Source: Candidatus Cloacimonadota bacterium
Lineage (GTDB): Bacteria; Cloacimonadota; Cloacimonadia; Cloacimonadales; TCS61
Assembly (NCBI GenBank): GCA_014382915.1
Contig: JACNIV010000161.1
Coordinates: forward strand, 1 to 21,501
Length of the DNA: 21,501 nucleotides
Direction of reading: 5' to 3'
Every line of letters begins with the position of its first letter. The first letter of the stretch is position 1. Under the pieces are notes generated by a model. The model saw only the letters and a program-made list of their open reading frames with translations, was not told where the DNA came from and ran no database searches. The translations under genes were made by a program, and so were the position numbers. Of the stretch, positions 14,168 to 21,501 are shown in pieces.

Positions 14168-15856
14168 TTACTTTATTTTAGAATCCATATATTGTTTAAA
14201 ACTTTTCTGAATTAATTTTCGTGCTGAGGGAAGTTCGTCATCAGATCTATATTCAGAAATACATTTTTCTAAAAAATTAATATTACTTGCAATATATTTT
14301 TTTCTTTTTCTGTTAAGATATAAAATATAGAATATTTTCTGATCTGTAATATCTATATTTTTGAACTTAGTATTATATATCTCTTTAATTTTATAATATT
14401 CCTCAACTATTTTTGCAGAATTATTGAAATCAAAATTTTCTTCACCAAAAGTCTCATTATAATGCTTATCAAAAATACGTTTTTTCTGATTTGATGCTTT
14501 TTCGGGATTACCATTTATAGAGAATAAAATTTGTCCGAACTTCTCTAAACTAATATAATAATCATAGTCTTTATCCGAAGAAGTTCCTGTATCTCCGACT
14601 TTTCTAGCATAAATAATTTTATGATCATCCAAAAATTTTTCTATCTCCAGTTGTTCATATGCAAGAGATTTTAAATCTATAACTGAAATTGCATTTTGAC
14701 TATTCGTATATTCTGCAATTTTATTAGTTAATTTTGGTTCATTACTTGTTTTAAAAATTCTTATAAGTATTTCACCATCTAACAAATATTTTTGAATAGC
14801 ATCTTTATTTGATTTATTAAACTCATAGATTGCTCTAAGAGTTTGCCCCCCATTAACAATTTGAAGATTCTCAATTTCTATTTTCATTTTTTTTTTTACA
14901 TTAATTGTCTTCGCTTCAATTCGATCTGCTGTAATTGTAATACCATTATTGTACATGAAAAATTTAGAAGGATCATTTTTTAAAGTCTGTATGATATTAT
15001 CGTTATATTTTGTTCTCCCCAAAAATCCTCTAACATTATCAAATAAGACAGCAAAGTCCAATTTTGAATCACTAAGTTTAGAAATATCTTCAAAACTATA
15101 ATTATCTCTAAGTTGTGGATCTGTACAGGTTATTCTTATTAATTCAGGAATTGAAATTCTAATGATATAGGATTTCGAAGAAGATAAAAGTGTTTCTGTA
15201 TAAGATAAAATAGCATCATTATCTATAACAATTTTTGCAGAAATTGGTTTGGGCCTTTTAGACATAAAATTAGAAATATCATTTAGTGTTATTGATTTCA
15301 CATCCAGATCATACAGCTCTTTTAACTGTTTAATAGTCGGATCATCCTCTTTTAAGCCAATGCTTTCATTGCTTACCATATACAAATTAAGTTTCCAAAT
15401 TTCGTTTGATTGAAGGTTTTTAATAATTTCATCTGCATACTTTTTTATTTTGTCTTTTATATTGGAACTATCGAAGTTTACTAATGCTGTTGTAAACTTT
15501 GTTGAAACAAAAACATTATTTAGACTTTGTTGATTTGTTCTAAATTTTTCAGAATATTTAAAATTAAATAAGTCTATTTCTTGATTTTCATCATCGATAT
15601 ACACTGCATCGATCCCTTGATCATTAAAAGAATTTGAAAAAACAGTTTTATTAAATTCAGTATCAGTTATCATTTCGATAAGTTGATCAATTTCTTTAAT
15701 ATTTGTAACACACTCTAAGATGTATAGGTAAAATCCAAATCTATATTTATCCTTCGGATTTTTTAATTCCAATTCTTTGTTTAATTCCTTTTCTAAAAGG
15801 TTATAATATTTTTCGCATTTTTGATTGATTAATTTGAATTGATTTAAACTTCCCAT
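14168..15856 (-). CDS. AIPR-family protein, probable abortive-infection phage defence
   Basis: A 562-residue protein. The central part matches the AIPR domain: NVRGFLG (274-280), FMYNNGITITADRI (300-313) and LQIVNGGQTLRAIYEF (331-346). The N-terminal part has GIDAVYIDDENQEIDLFNFKYS (81-102). That spacing suggests a PD-(D/E)xK nuclease core, with D83 and K100 and with N98 where E or Q is usual. AIPR proteins are known from phage-resistance loci; nuclease activity here is inference. The gene is markedly AT-rich: two 60-base lines I counted had 12 and 16 G+C. It is a single gene with its own promoter, between housekeeping genes. GAAGAGGAAA about seven bases upstream supports the ATG. Horizontal transfer is likely. 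Confidence 0.82.
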   Translation of the reverse strand: MGSLNQFKLINQKCEKYYNLLEKELNKELELKNPKDKYRFGFYLYILECVTNIKEIDQLIEMITDTEFNKTVFSNSFNDQGIDAVYIDDENQEIDLFNFKYSEKFRTNQQSLNNVFVSTKFTTALVNFDSSNIKDKIKKYADEIIKNLQSNEIWKLNLYMVSNESIGLKEDDPTIKQLKELYDLDVKSITLNDISNFMSKRPKPISAKIVIDNDAILSYTETLLSSSKSYIIRISIPELIRITCTDPQLRDNYSFEDISKLSDSKLDFAVLFDNVRGFLGRTKYNDNIIQTLKNDPSKFFMYNNGITITADRIEAKTINVKKKMKIEIENLQIVNGGQTLRAIYEFNKSNKDAIQKYLLDGEILIRIFKTSNEPKLTNKIAEYTNSQNAISVIDLKSLAYEQLEIEKFLDDHKIIYARKVGDTGTSSDKDYDYYISLEKFGQILFSINGNPEKASNQKKRIFDKHYNETFGEENFDFNNSAKIVEEYYKIKEIYNTKFKNIDITDQKIFYILYLNRKRKKYIASNINFLEKCISEYRSDDELPSARKLIQKSFKQYMDSKIK

Positions 15857-15888
15857 TTTTTATTTCCTCTTCATTGTAGTTTCAACCG

Positions 15889-15916
15889 ATTATTAAAAAT
15901 AACACACATATGTCAA
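15889..15916 (-). promoter_or_regulatory. Sigma-70-type promoter for the AIPR gene
   Basis: On the minus strand TTGACA (15911-15916), a 16-base spacer and AATAAT (15889-15894, five of six consensus). The transcript would start near 15882, leaving a leader of about 25 bases with a ribosome site. This is the best promoter match in the window. Confidence 0.6.
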
Positions 15917-15949
15917 TCTGAAAATAAGTTAACCTTTCTATCCTGTTTT

Positions 15950-16879
15950 TTATACTTCACATTTTTGAGAACAAGTGTAGTATAATATCTTTTCTATCTC
16001 ACAGGCCAGCCGAACGTTATTCTCTACCAGTTTAATATTTGCTTGTAGTGATCTTCCTTCGGTTATCTTTACAATTTCCGATAATAAAAAAGGTGTAAGT
16101 TCACGTCCGGTAATGTTATTCTCATCTGCTTTTTCAAGAGCAGAATCGATATACCCTTCCATTTCAGCAAAAGGAATTTCATACTTTTCGGGGATCGGAT
16201 TGGCAACCAGTATTCCATTTATTAAGCCAAGTTTTATATTGGTTTTATAGATATCTGCGATCTGCCGTGGAGTATCTAATTTATCTACTTTCAGGTTACT
16301 CTGCGAAGAATAAAAAGCGGGAAATCTGTCAGTTCTATATCCGTAAACCGGCACTCCCATTGTTTCCAGGTATTCCAGTGTTTTGGATAGATCTAAAATT
16401 GCTTTGGCACCTGCTGAAACCACGATCACCGGAACCCGTGAAAGTTCTATCAGATCGTTGGAAACATCAAATGTATTTTCTGCATTCCTGTGCACTCCAC
16501 CGATGCCGCCGGTGGCAAACACTTTTATTCCCGCCCAATTGGCAGCTATCATGGTGGCAGCCACGGTGGTGGCTCCCACTTTTTTGGTTGCAATGATCCT
16601 GCCAATATCACGACGAGACACTTTAGCTATATTATCTGCTTTTGCTAATAGTTCCAGGTCTTTTTGTACCAGCCCGATCTTTACTTTTCCGTCCATCAGG
16701 CAGATGGTAGCAGGAATCACACCCATCTCACGAGCAATTGCTTCCAATTTACCGGCAACTTCCAGGTTTTGCGGATATGGCATTCCATGCGAAATAATGG
16801 TAGATTCCAGTGCAATTACCGATTGTTTTTTTTTAAAAGCTTCTTTAACATCTTTACTGAATTCTAGGTATTTTTTCAT
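15950..16879 (-). CDS. psuG: Pseudouridine-5'-phosphate glycosidase
   Basis: A 309-residue PsuG, which splits the C-C glycosidic bond of pseudouridine 5'-phosphate to uracil and ribose 5-phosphate. Signatures: VIALESTIISHGMPYPQN with E25, KVSRRDIGR (Schiff-base lysine region), VFATGGIGGVHR and the following FDVSNDLIEL, and ILVANPIPEKYEIP. I place the start at the ATG whose first base is 16879: it overlaps the RlpA stop as TGATG. A TTG one codon earlier is less likely. Its usual partner, the pseudouridine kinase PsuK, is not adjacent. The coupling to a cell-wall lipoprotein is unusual. Confidence 0.94.
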   Translation of the reverse strand: MKKYLEFSKDVKEAFKKKQSVIALESTIISHGMPYPQNLEVAGKLEAIAREMGVIPATICLMDGKVKIGLVQKDLELLAKADNIAKVSRRDIGRIIATKKVGATTVAATMIAANWAGIKVFATGGIGGVHRNAENTFDVSNDLIELSRVPVIVVSAGAKAILDLSKTLEYLETMGVPVYGYRTDRFPAFYSSQSNLKVDKLDTPRQIADIYKTNIKLGLINGILVANPIPEKYEIPFAEMEGYIDSALEKADENNITGRELTPFLLSEIVKITEGRSLQANIKLVENNVRLACEIEKILYYTCSQKCEV

Positions 16880-17328
16880 CAATCGGTTCCCAGCACTTCC
16901 ACTCGCATCTTTTTTACTCCATGCTCAATAAGTCCGATCTCCTGGGCTGCTGCATAAGAAAGGTCCAGATCTCGTCCTTCGATAAAAGGTCCGCGATCAT
17001 TAACCAGCACTACAACCGATTTTCCGTTGTCTTCGTTGATAACTTTAAGCCGGGTTCCAAAGGGCAATGATTTATGGGCACAGGTGAGTTTATACATATC
17101 GAATATCTCACCATTAGAGGTTTGTCTACCGTGAAATTTTTCCCCGTAAAAGGAGCATACAAAATAGTAAACCTGTCCTTTTTTTACCTCTTTTAATTGA
17201 GTTTCTGGTTGTGTGGTTCCAAATTTATTATGTAATTTTCCCCTGGAAACACCCTTTGTCTCATACAAGTTTCCACTAGAACATCCGATTATTATAAGCA
17301 TCAACAAAAATGAAGTAAAATATTTCAC
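16879..17328 (-). CDS. rlpA: RlpA-family lipoprotein (double-psi beta-barrel)
   Basis: A protein of about 149 residues. I start at GTG 17328 because GGAGG lies five bases upstream, and that site falls inside the longer frame beginning at 17343. The sequence then begins [16 protein letters not shown] with the lipobox cysteine at residue 16. The double-psi beta-barrel domain covers roughly 60-147: [42 protein letters not shown] and [15 protein letters not shown] are all classic. RlpA proteins cleave peptide-free glycan at the septum in some bacteria. There is no SPOR domain, so septal targeting is not evident. It overlaps psuG by one base. Confidence 0.9.
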   Translation of the reverse strand: MKYFTSFLLMLIIIGCSSGNLYETKGVSRGKLHNKFGTTQPETQLKEVKKGQVYYFVCSFYGEKFHGRQTSNGEIFDMYKLTCAHKSLPFGTRLKVINEDNGKSVVVLVNDRGPFIEGRDLDLSYAAAQEIGLIEHGVKKMRVEVLGTD

Positions 17329-17344
17329 AACAACCTCCGGCATT

Positions 17345-17390
17345 TAATAGACTTCTACAAAATTGCTTCCAATCACTATTTTGTCTATTA
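17345..17390. promoter_or_regulatory. Inverted repeat in the divergent rlpA/peptidase spacer
   Basis: TAATAGAC (17345-17352) and GTCTATTA (17383-17390) are complementary, with AAAAT/ATTTT further in. It sits in the 126-base spacer between the rlpA start and the peptidase start, where promoters must diverge, so a shared operator is possible. Confidence 0.3.
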
Positions 17391-17454
17391 ATTTTTCCTG
17401 TTGACAGAATAAGCTCTGAAAACAAGTTTAATATAAAAATTTTTAGGATAATTA

Positions 17455-18576
17455 ATGGATAACACTATAATCGAATATTTTTTGAGTTTAATAAAGATCG
17501 ATAGTGAATCGAAAAACGAAAAAGCTGTTGCTGAAAAACTGGAAAAGGATCTAGAAGAATTAGGAGCGGAGGTGCTCTTTGATAATGCTCACCAGAGAAC
17601 AGGCGGCAATGTGGGAAATCTTTATGCCTATATCCCGGGCAGCATCAACAAACCTCCCATTCTTTTCTGTGCACACATGGACACGGTAAAACCCGGAAAT
17701 GGCATTAACCCGCAGATCAAAGATGGTTTGATCACTTCAGATGGAACAACCATTCTGGGAGCTGATGATAAATCCGGTATTACAGAGATTATCTGGGCAA
17801 TTAAAGAACTAAAAGAATCCGGTGAAAAACATGCACCGGTGGAAATCCTCTTCACAATCTCTGAGGAGATCGGACTGAAGGGTGCAAAACATCTCGATTA
17901 TTCCCTGATAAGATCAAAAACAGGTTATGCACTTGATAGCCACCAGGTAGGTCGCCTTAGTATAGGTGCACCTTCCCAGAACAGCCTGAAATTCGTAGTT
18001 CGCGGTAAAGAATCTCATGCCGGAGTTGCTCCCGAGAAAGGTATTAATGCCATTCGTGTAGCTGCAGAAGCAATTGCAGCCATGCCCGATGGCAGGATAG
18101 ACAGCGAAACCACTTGTAACGTTGGGATAATCAAAGGTGGCAAAGCCACCAATGTAGTTCCAAATGAAGTAATCATTGAAGCTGAAGCACGCAGTCATAA
18201 TAAAGATAAACTTAAAAAAGTTTCCGATGAAATGTGTCAGGCTTTCCGGGAGGTAGTTAAAAAATTCCAGGTAGGAAAATACAAAGCCGAAGTTGAAATT
18301 AAAGTCAAGGAAGAATACCAGGCTTTCCGTCTAAATGAAAAAGCTGAAGTGGTTGTTTTAGCCAAAGACGCTGCAGAAAAATTGGATATTGAATTTAAAA
18401 CAGAGATCGGTGGTGGTGGCAGCGACGTAAATATTTTCAACCAGCATGGATTACTGATGGCAGTTGCAGGCTCTGGTATGGATAAAGTACACACGGTGGA
18501 TGAATGCATCAAAATATCGGAACTTGAGATCGGTGCTAAATGGATGCTTGAAATCATCCGTGAATATTCCAAATAA
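17455..18576 (+). CDS. M20-family metallopeptidase, PepT-like
   Basis: A 373-residue zinc aminopeptidase of the M20 family, resembling the PepT-like subgroup. Metal and catalytic residues: H74 and D76 (AHMDTV), D104/D105 (GADDKSG), E137/E138 (SEEIGLKGAKHLD), D161 and H346. H188 is in SHAGVAPEKGINAI at the dimerisation domain. GGGGSDVN (319-326) is also typical. It is probably a cytoplasmic di/tripeptidase. It begins a plus-strand operon, with the dapB start 12 bases after its stop. An argE or dapE function is less likely given the PepT-like motifs, although dapE would fit the neighbourhood. Confidence 0.87.
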   Translation: MDNTIIEYFLSLIKIDSESKNEKAVAEKLEKDLEELGAEVLFDNAHQRTGGNVGNLYAYIPGSINKPPILFCAHMDTVKPGNGINPQIKDGLITSDGTTILGADDKSGITEIIWAIKELKESGEKHAPVEILFTISEEIGLKGAKHLDYSLIRSKTGYALDSHQVGRLSIGAPSQNSLKFVVRGKESHAGVAPEKGINAIRVAAEAIAAMPDGRIDSETTCNVGIIKGGKATNVVPNEVIIEAEARSHNKDKLKKVSDEMCQAFREVVKKFQVGKYKAEVEIKVKEEYQAFRLNEKAEVVVLAKDAAEKLDIEFKTEIGGGGSDVNIFNQHGLLMAVAGSGMDKVHTVDECIKISELEIGAKWMLEIIREYSK

Positions 18577-18588
18577 CAAGGAAGTATA

Positions 18589-19341
18589 ATGATAAAACTT
18601 GCGATAATCGGATATGGACAAATGGGCAAGCTGATAGAACAGCTTGCACCTAAATATAATTTTGAGGTCATTTCAATTATCGATCCCCTTCTGGGAAATG
18701 AGATCTCTGGAGAAACACTTTCAGGAGCAGAGGTTTGCGTAGATTTTACAACTCCCGATACAGCTTTTACAAATATACAGAAGATCTGTGAGCTTGGAAA
18801 GAACATGGTTGTGGGTACTACCGGCTGGTTGGACAAACTTGAAGCTGTGCAACAACTGGTTCAACAAAACAAGATCGGAATGGTCTATGGTTCAAATTTT
18901 TCTTTGGGTATGAACCTGTTTTTTCAGATGGTGAATTCTGCAACCAAACTGATGAACAAGATAGAGAATTATGATGTCTTCGGTTTGGAATTCCATCATA
19001 AAAAAAAGAAAGACAGCCCTTCCGGAACTGCTAAAATTCTTTCGGATATCGTATTGAAAAATACTGATAATAAAACATCTGCACAATTTGAAAAATTAGA
19101 CAGGAAAATCGAAAAGAATGAATTCCATTTTGGCAGTGTGAGAGCAGGCAATATTCCCGGAACTCATCTTATCGGATTTGATTCCGCAGCCGATACTATT
19201 GAATTGAAACACACGGCAAGAAACCGCGAGGGGCTTGCTCTTGGCGCTTTGAAAGCTGCTGAGTGGATTGCACAGCGAAACGGTCTATACAATTTTTCCG
19301 AGCATTTCTCGGAGATAATAGGAGTTGAATATGAAGCTTGA
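18589..19341 (+). CDS. dapB: 4-hydroxy-tetrahydrodipicolinate reductase
   Basis: A 250-residue NAD(P)H-dependent reductase of the diaminopimelate/lysine pathway. The dinucleotide-binding loop is IGYGQMG (7-13); VDFTTPD (51-57) and VGTTGW (75-80) follow. The catalytic region is GLEFHHKKKKDSPSGTA (132-148) with the H136/H137 pair and a nearby lysine; RAGNIPGTH (186-193) is conserved. AAGGAAG supports the ATG. It overlaps dapF by 11 bases. Together with dapF it supplies meso-diaminopimelate for peptidoglycan and lysine. Confidence 0.95.
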   Translation: MIKLAIIGYGQMGKLIEQLAPKYNFEVISIIDPLLGNEISGETLSGAEVCVDFTTPDTAFTNIQKICELGKNMVVGTTGWLDKLEAVQQLVQQNKIGMVYGSNFSLGMNLFFQMVNSATKLMNKIENYDVFGLEFHHKKKKDSPSGTAKILSDIVLKNTDNKTSAQFEKLDRKIEKNEFHFGSVRAGNIPGTHLIGFDSAADTIELKHTARNREGLALGALKAAEWIAQRNGLYNFSEHFSEIIGVEYEA

Positions 19342-20113
19342 TTTCTTTAAAATGCACACACAGGGAAATGATTATATTTATTTCGATTTTATCGAGATTG
19401 AAACTCCAAAAATTGATTTTTCCAAATTAGCAATTAAACTTTGTAAAAGGCACTTTGGCATAGGCGCAGATGGAATAGTGCTGATCCTGAAGGATGATGA
19501 CAGCGAAGCTTTTATGAAAATATTTAATGCCGATGGTTCCGAAGGAAAAATGTGTGGTTCTGCTCTTATGTGTGTTTCATCTTACCTGGGGAAAAAGTTT
19601 AATAAGAAAACATTGAATATCGACACTATTTCCGGTATAAGAACCGGGTTAATACTCGATAAAAAGTTCAATGAAGTTAAAATCAATATGGGCTCTCCCG
19701 AGATCATTTCCAAAGAACCTCTGACTGTAGAGAATTTCTCCGGTTACCTGGTTCAGATCGGAAATAAGCATTTCGTTACTTTTATAAACAATCTTTCGGC
19801 TGACATGGCTGCAAAATATGGTCCGTTCATTGAAAATAACAAATCCTTTCCTGATGGGATAAATGTGGAATTTGTTAAGATCAAGTCGAAAAATTCTATT
19901 GAAATGAGCGTCTGGGAACGAGGTAGCGGAGCAACTCTTTCCTGCGGAACCGGTGCCTGTGCTTCTGTGTATGCCGGAATCATGTATGATCTTCTTTCCG
20001 ATACCGTAAAAGTGAAATTGCCCGGTGGTGAAGTATTCGTGGAATATGAGAACGGAGATATTTTTCTTACCGGTAGGATCTCTTTTGTTTACTCGGGAAC
20101 AGTGGAAGTATGA
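19331..20113 (+). CDS. dapF: Diaminopimelate epimerase
   Basis: A 260-residue PLP-independent racemase converting LL- to meso-diaminopimelate with two cysteines as acid and base. C75 is in FNADGSEGKMCGSALMC and C205 in GSGATLSCGTGAC. The N-terminal motif is KMHTQGNDYIYFD. The usual CGNGxRC after the first catalytic cysteine is CGSALMC here, so the asparagine and arginine positions are changed. The start at ATG 19331 has GGAG six bases upstream; a TTG at 19325 is in frame but lacks a spaced site. Its stop overlaps the next start in an ATGA. Confidence 0.93.
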   Translation: MKLDFFKMHTQGNDYIYFDFIEIETPKIDFSKLAIKLCKRHFGIGADGIVLILKDDDSEAFMKIFNADGSEGKMCGSALMCVSSYLGKKFNKKTLNIDTISGIRTGLILDKKFNEVKINMGSPEIISKEPLTVENFSGYLVQIGNKHFVTFINNLSADMAAKYGPFIENNKSFPDGINVEFVKIKSKNSIEMSVWERGSGATLSCGTGACASVYAGIMYDLLSDTVKVKLPGGEVFVEYENGDIFLTGRISFVYSGTVEV

Positions 20114-20433
20114 AAAAGAGCCTATTACTTCTAATAATCTTTTTACTATTCTCCTGCCTGCAGGCGGAAAGCCGCTGGCTGGGAAAAGATAAAGTAATGC
20201 ATCTCACAGGAAGCGCATTTCTCACTTACTGGAATTACGGTTTCAGCCAGGATATTTTGGAAAATTCAAACGAAGAAAGTCTATACTTTTCGATCAGTTT
20301 TACTGCATTGCTGGGAGCAGGCAAAGAATACAGCGATAAGAGAAGTAAATCCACAGTCTTGAGTTGGCCAGACCTGGCATACGACCTTGTCGGTATCGCT
20401 CTGGGTTTGGTTTTGATAAATAATTTGAGGTAA
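20110..20433 (+). CDS. YfiM-like (DUF2279-type) small envelope protein
   Basis: A 107-residue protein with a signal MKKSLLLLIIFLLFSC; the cysteine at 16 looks like a lipobox. The body has GKDKVMHLTGSAFLTYW, a GAGKEYSDKR stretch and WPDLAYDLVGIALGL, which together resemble YfiM/DUF2279 proteins. Function unknown. It overlaps dapF by four bases and is followed after two bases by the RodZ-like gene, which suggests a role in the envelope. Confidence 0.65.
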   Translation: MKKSLLLLIIFLLFSCLQAESRWLGKDKVMHLTGSAFLTYWNYGFSQDILENSNEESLYFSISFTALLGAGKEYSDKRSKSTVLSWPDLAYDLVGIALGLVLINNLR

Positions 20434-20435
20434 AT

Positions 20436-21050
20436 ATGGAAAATGTAGCCCTGATAGAAAGCATCGGTGCTTATTTGAAATCATTGAGAGAACAGAAAAA
20501 AATAACCCTTGAAAAAGTATCTGAAAATATAAGGATCAAAGTCCGACTGCTGGAAGATATAGAAAACAACGTTTTTACAAACCTGGGTGGTACGGGTTAT
20601 GCTAAAGCTATGATAATAAATTATGCACGTAACCTGGGTGCCGATGAAGAAAAGATACTGCATCTTTTCAATGAGCAAATGAATCAAAAGCCCAAATTTG
20701 TTCCTCATGTTAAATCGATCCAACCCAAAAAGCTGATCATTCCTCCCAAGATATTCCTGTTCTTTTTGCTGATAATAGTTATAATCGCACTAACTTTTCT
20801 GGTTATGCATTTATATAAAAATAATGTTCTAGTCTGGCCTCCATTCAAGAAAACGGAACAAAAAGCTGAGACGGCCAAGAAAGTGGAAACTCCTGTTAAA
20901 TCTCAAACCTTTGATCTGCAGGAAAAGAGAGATACGTTGAAGGAAGTTGATGGGAGTACTATTGATGAAACCGCTTTGAGAGATACAACAGATTACCTGA
21001 ATGAATTCATGTTCAAAGATAAGGAAAGTCCTTTTAATTTCGACGAATAG
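20436..21050 (+). CDS. RodZ-like helix-turn-helix membrane protein
   Basis: A 204-residue protein. The N-terminal HTH_25 domain (about 8-75) has GAYLKSLREQKKITLEKVSENIRIKVRLLEDIE and YAKAMIINYARNLG, as in RodZ. A basic linker and one membrane span (about 103-126) follow, then an acidic, low-complexity periplasmic tail. RodZ links MreB to the cell wall, but here the C-terminal DUF4115 domain of longer RodZ proteins is missing and no mreB is in the window. The start is at the ATG two bases after the preceding stop, with TTGAGGT upstream inside that gene. Confidence 0.75.
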   Translation: MENVALIESIGAYLKSLREQKKITLEKVSENIRIKVRLLEDIENNVFTNLGGTGYAKAMIINYARNLGADEEKILHLFNEQMNQKPKFVPHVKSIQPKKLIIPPKIFLFFLLIIVIIALTFLVMHLYKNNVLVWPPFKKTEQKAETAKKVETPVKSQTFDLQEKRDTLKEVDGSTIDETALRDTTDYLNEFMFKDKESPFNFDE

Positions 21051-21057
21051 ATCTTTG

Positions 21058-21501
21058 ATGAGTTTTAAAAAAATACAATTCCAGCACCTGCTGGCTTCGG
21101 TGCTGAAACCGGCACGTTATATTAACCAGGAATTGAATAGTTATGGAAAACATCCTTCAGACAAAACAGTGAATTTCTGCCTGGCTTTTCCTGATGTTTA
21201 TGAGGTGGGGTTTTCACATCTCGGATTAAAGATACTATATTCAATTTTAAATAAAGAGCCGGATTGTACAGCCGACAGGGTTTATGCTCCCTGGCCGGAT
21301 TTCGCTGAACTCCTGAAGGAAGAGAACATACCGCTTTTTGGAATTGAAAGTACAGTAGCCCTGAAAGATTTCGACATGATAGGTTTTACCTTGCAGACAG
21401 AACTTACTTACACGAATGTTTTATATATGCTCGACCTGACGCGAATTCCGCTTCTTTCTTCGGAGCGTCAGGAAACCGATCCTATCATTTTTGCCGGTGG
21501 A
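21058..21501 (+). CDS. B12-binding radical SAM protein, N-terminal part (cut by the window end)
   Basis: The open frame from ATG 21058 runs off the window. The first 148 residues resemble the N-terminal region of a family of B12-binding radical SAM proteins: LLASVLKPARYINQELNS, LAFPDVYEVGFSHLGLKILYSILN, YAPWPDF, FDMIGFTLQTELTYTNVLYMLDL and IIFAGG. The radical SAM CxxxCxxC should lie beyond the window and is not seen. The function of this family is poorly defined. No strong ribosome site is visible. It starts seven bases after the RodZ-like stop and so belongs to the same operon. Confidence 0.82.
   Translation, partial: MSFKKIQFQHLLASVLKPARYINQELNSYGKHPSDKTVNFCLAFPDVYEVGFSHLGLKILYSILNKEPDCTADRVYAPWPDFAELLKEENIPLFGIESTVALKDFDMIGFTLQTELTYTNVLYMLDLTRIPLLSSERQETDPIIFAGG

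Noticed and set aside
16383..16931. Plus-strand frame opposite psuG and rlpA
   Set aside because: The conserved PsuG motifs on the minus strand explain why this frame stays open.
17401..17437. TTGACA followed by TTTAAT/TATAAA upstream of the peptidase
   Set aside because: The spacing is 21 bases or more, too long for a confident promoter.

Overview
The window looks like chromosome from a Gram-negative, free-living or syntrophic bacterium with low to moderate G+C. Evidence: an Omp85-family outer-membrane protein, several lipoproteins with clear lipoboxes, an RlpA protein, the MEP isoprenoid pathway (ispG) and the diaminopimelate pathway (dapB, dapF). Protein style, TTG/GTG starts and dense intergenic hairpin repeats remind me of Candidatus Cloacimonadota or a related FCB-group lineage. 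That is an impression I could not test with a search. No rRNA, tRNA or CRISPR array is visible.

Region 1 (1-5857, minus strand) is an accessory region. A REP-associated Y1 transposase (RAYT) gene sits between inverted hairpins at the left edge. Next comes a phosphonate-type ABC transporter: phnC and phnE overlap by four bases, and two phnD-like lipoprotein genes about 77% identical (hand alignment) lie on either side of them. A YjjG-like HAD phosphatase is coupled to the second phnD. Both phnD genes run into arrays of short hairpins whose arms differ but whose core is always CG-(G/A)GA-CG. I read these as the REP family of the resident RAYT. One array contains a recent 184-bp tandem duplication.

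Region 2 (6071-8437) holds membrane proteins of unknown function. One is a multi-span membrane plus GAF-like protein that resembles a sensor kinase without its kinase; it lies just downstream of a single-span protein.

Region 3 (8509-14073, plus strand) has ispG overlapping an Omp85 gene. A spacer follows with four copies of a 13-mer and nested hairpins. After it comes a tight three-gene unit: a NYN nuclease fused to a cold-shock domain, a Ppx/GppA phosphatase and DAHP synthase.

Region 4 (14168-15856, minus strand) is one very AT-rich AIPR-family gene with its own good promoter. It is a probable horizontally acquired phage-defence gene.

Region 5 (15950-21501) has a minus-strand pair, rlpA-psuG, with overlapping stop and start. 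Divergent from it is a plus-strand operon: an M20 peptidase, dapB, dapF, a YfiM-like protein, a RodZ-like HTH membrane protein and the start of a B12-binding radical SAM protein. This group combines lysine/peptidoglycan precursor synthesis with probable envelope-shape functions.

The most distinctive signals are the RAYT with its covarying hairpin family, the paired phnD genes with their arrays, the repeated 13-mers ahead of the NYN-cold-shock gene, and the AIPR island.
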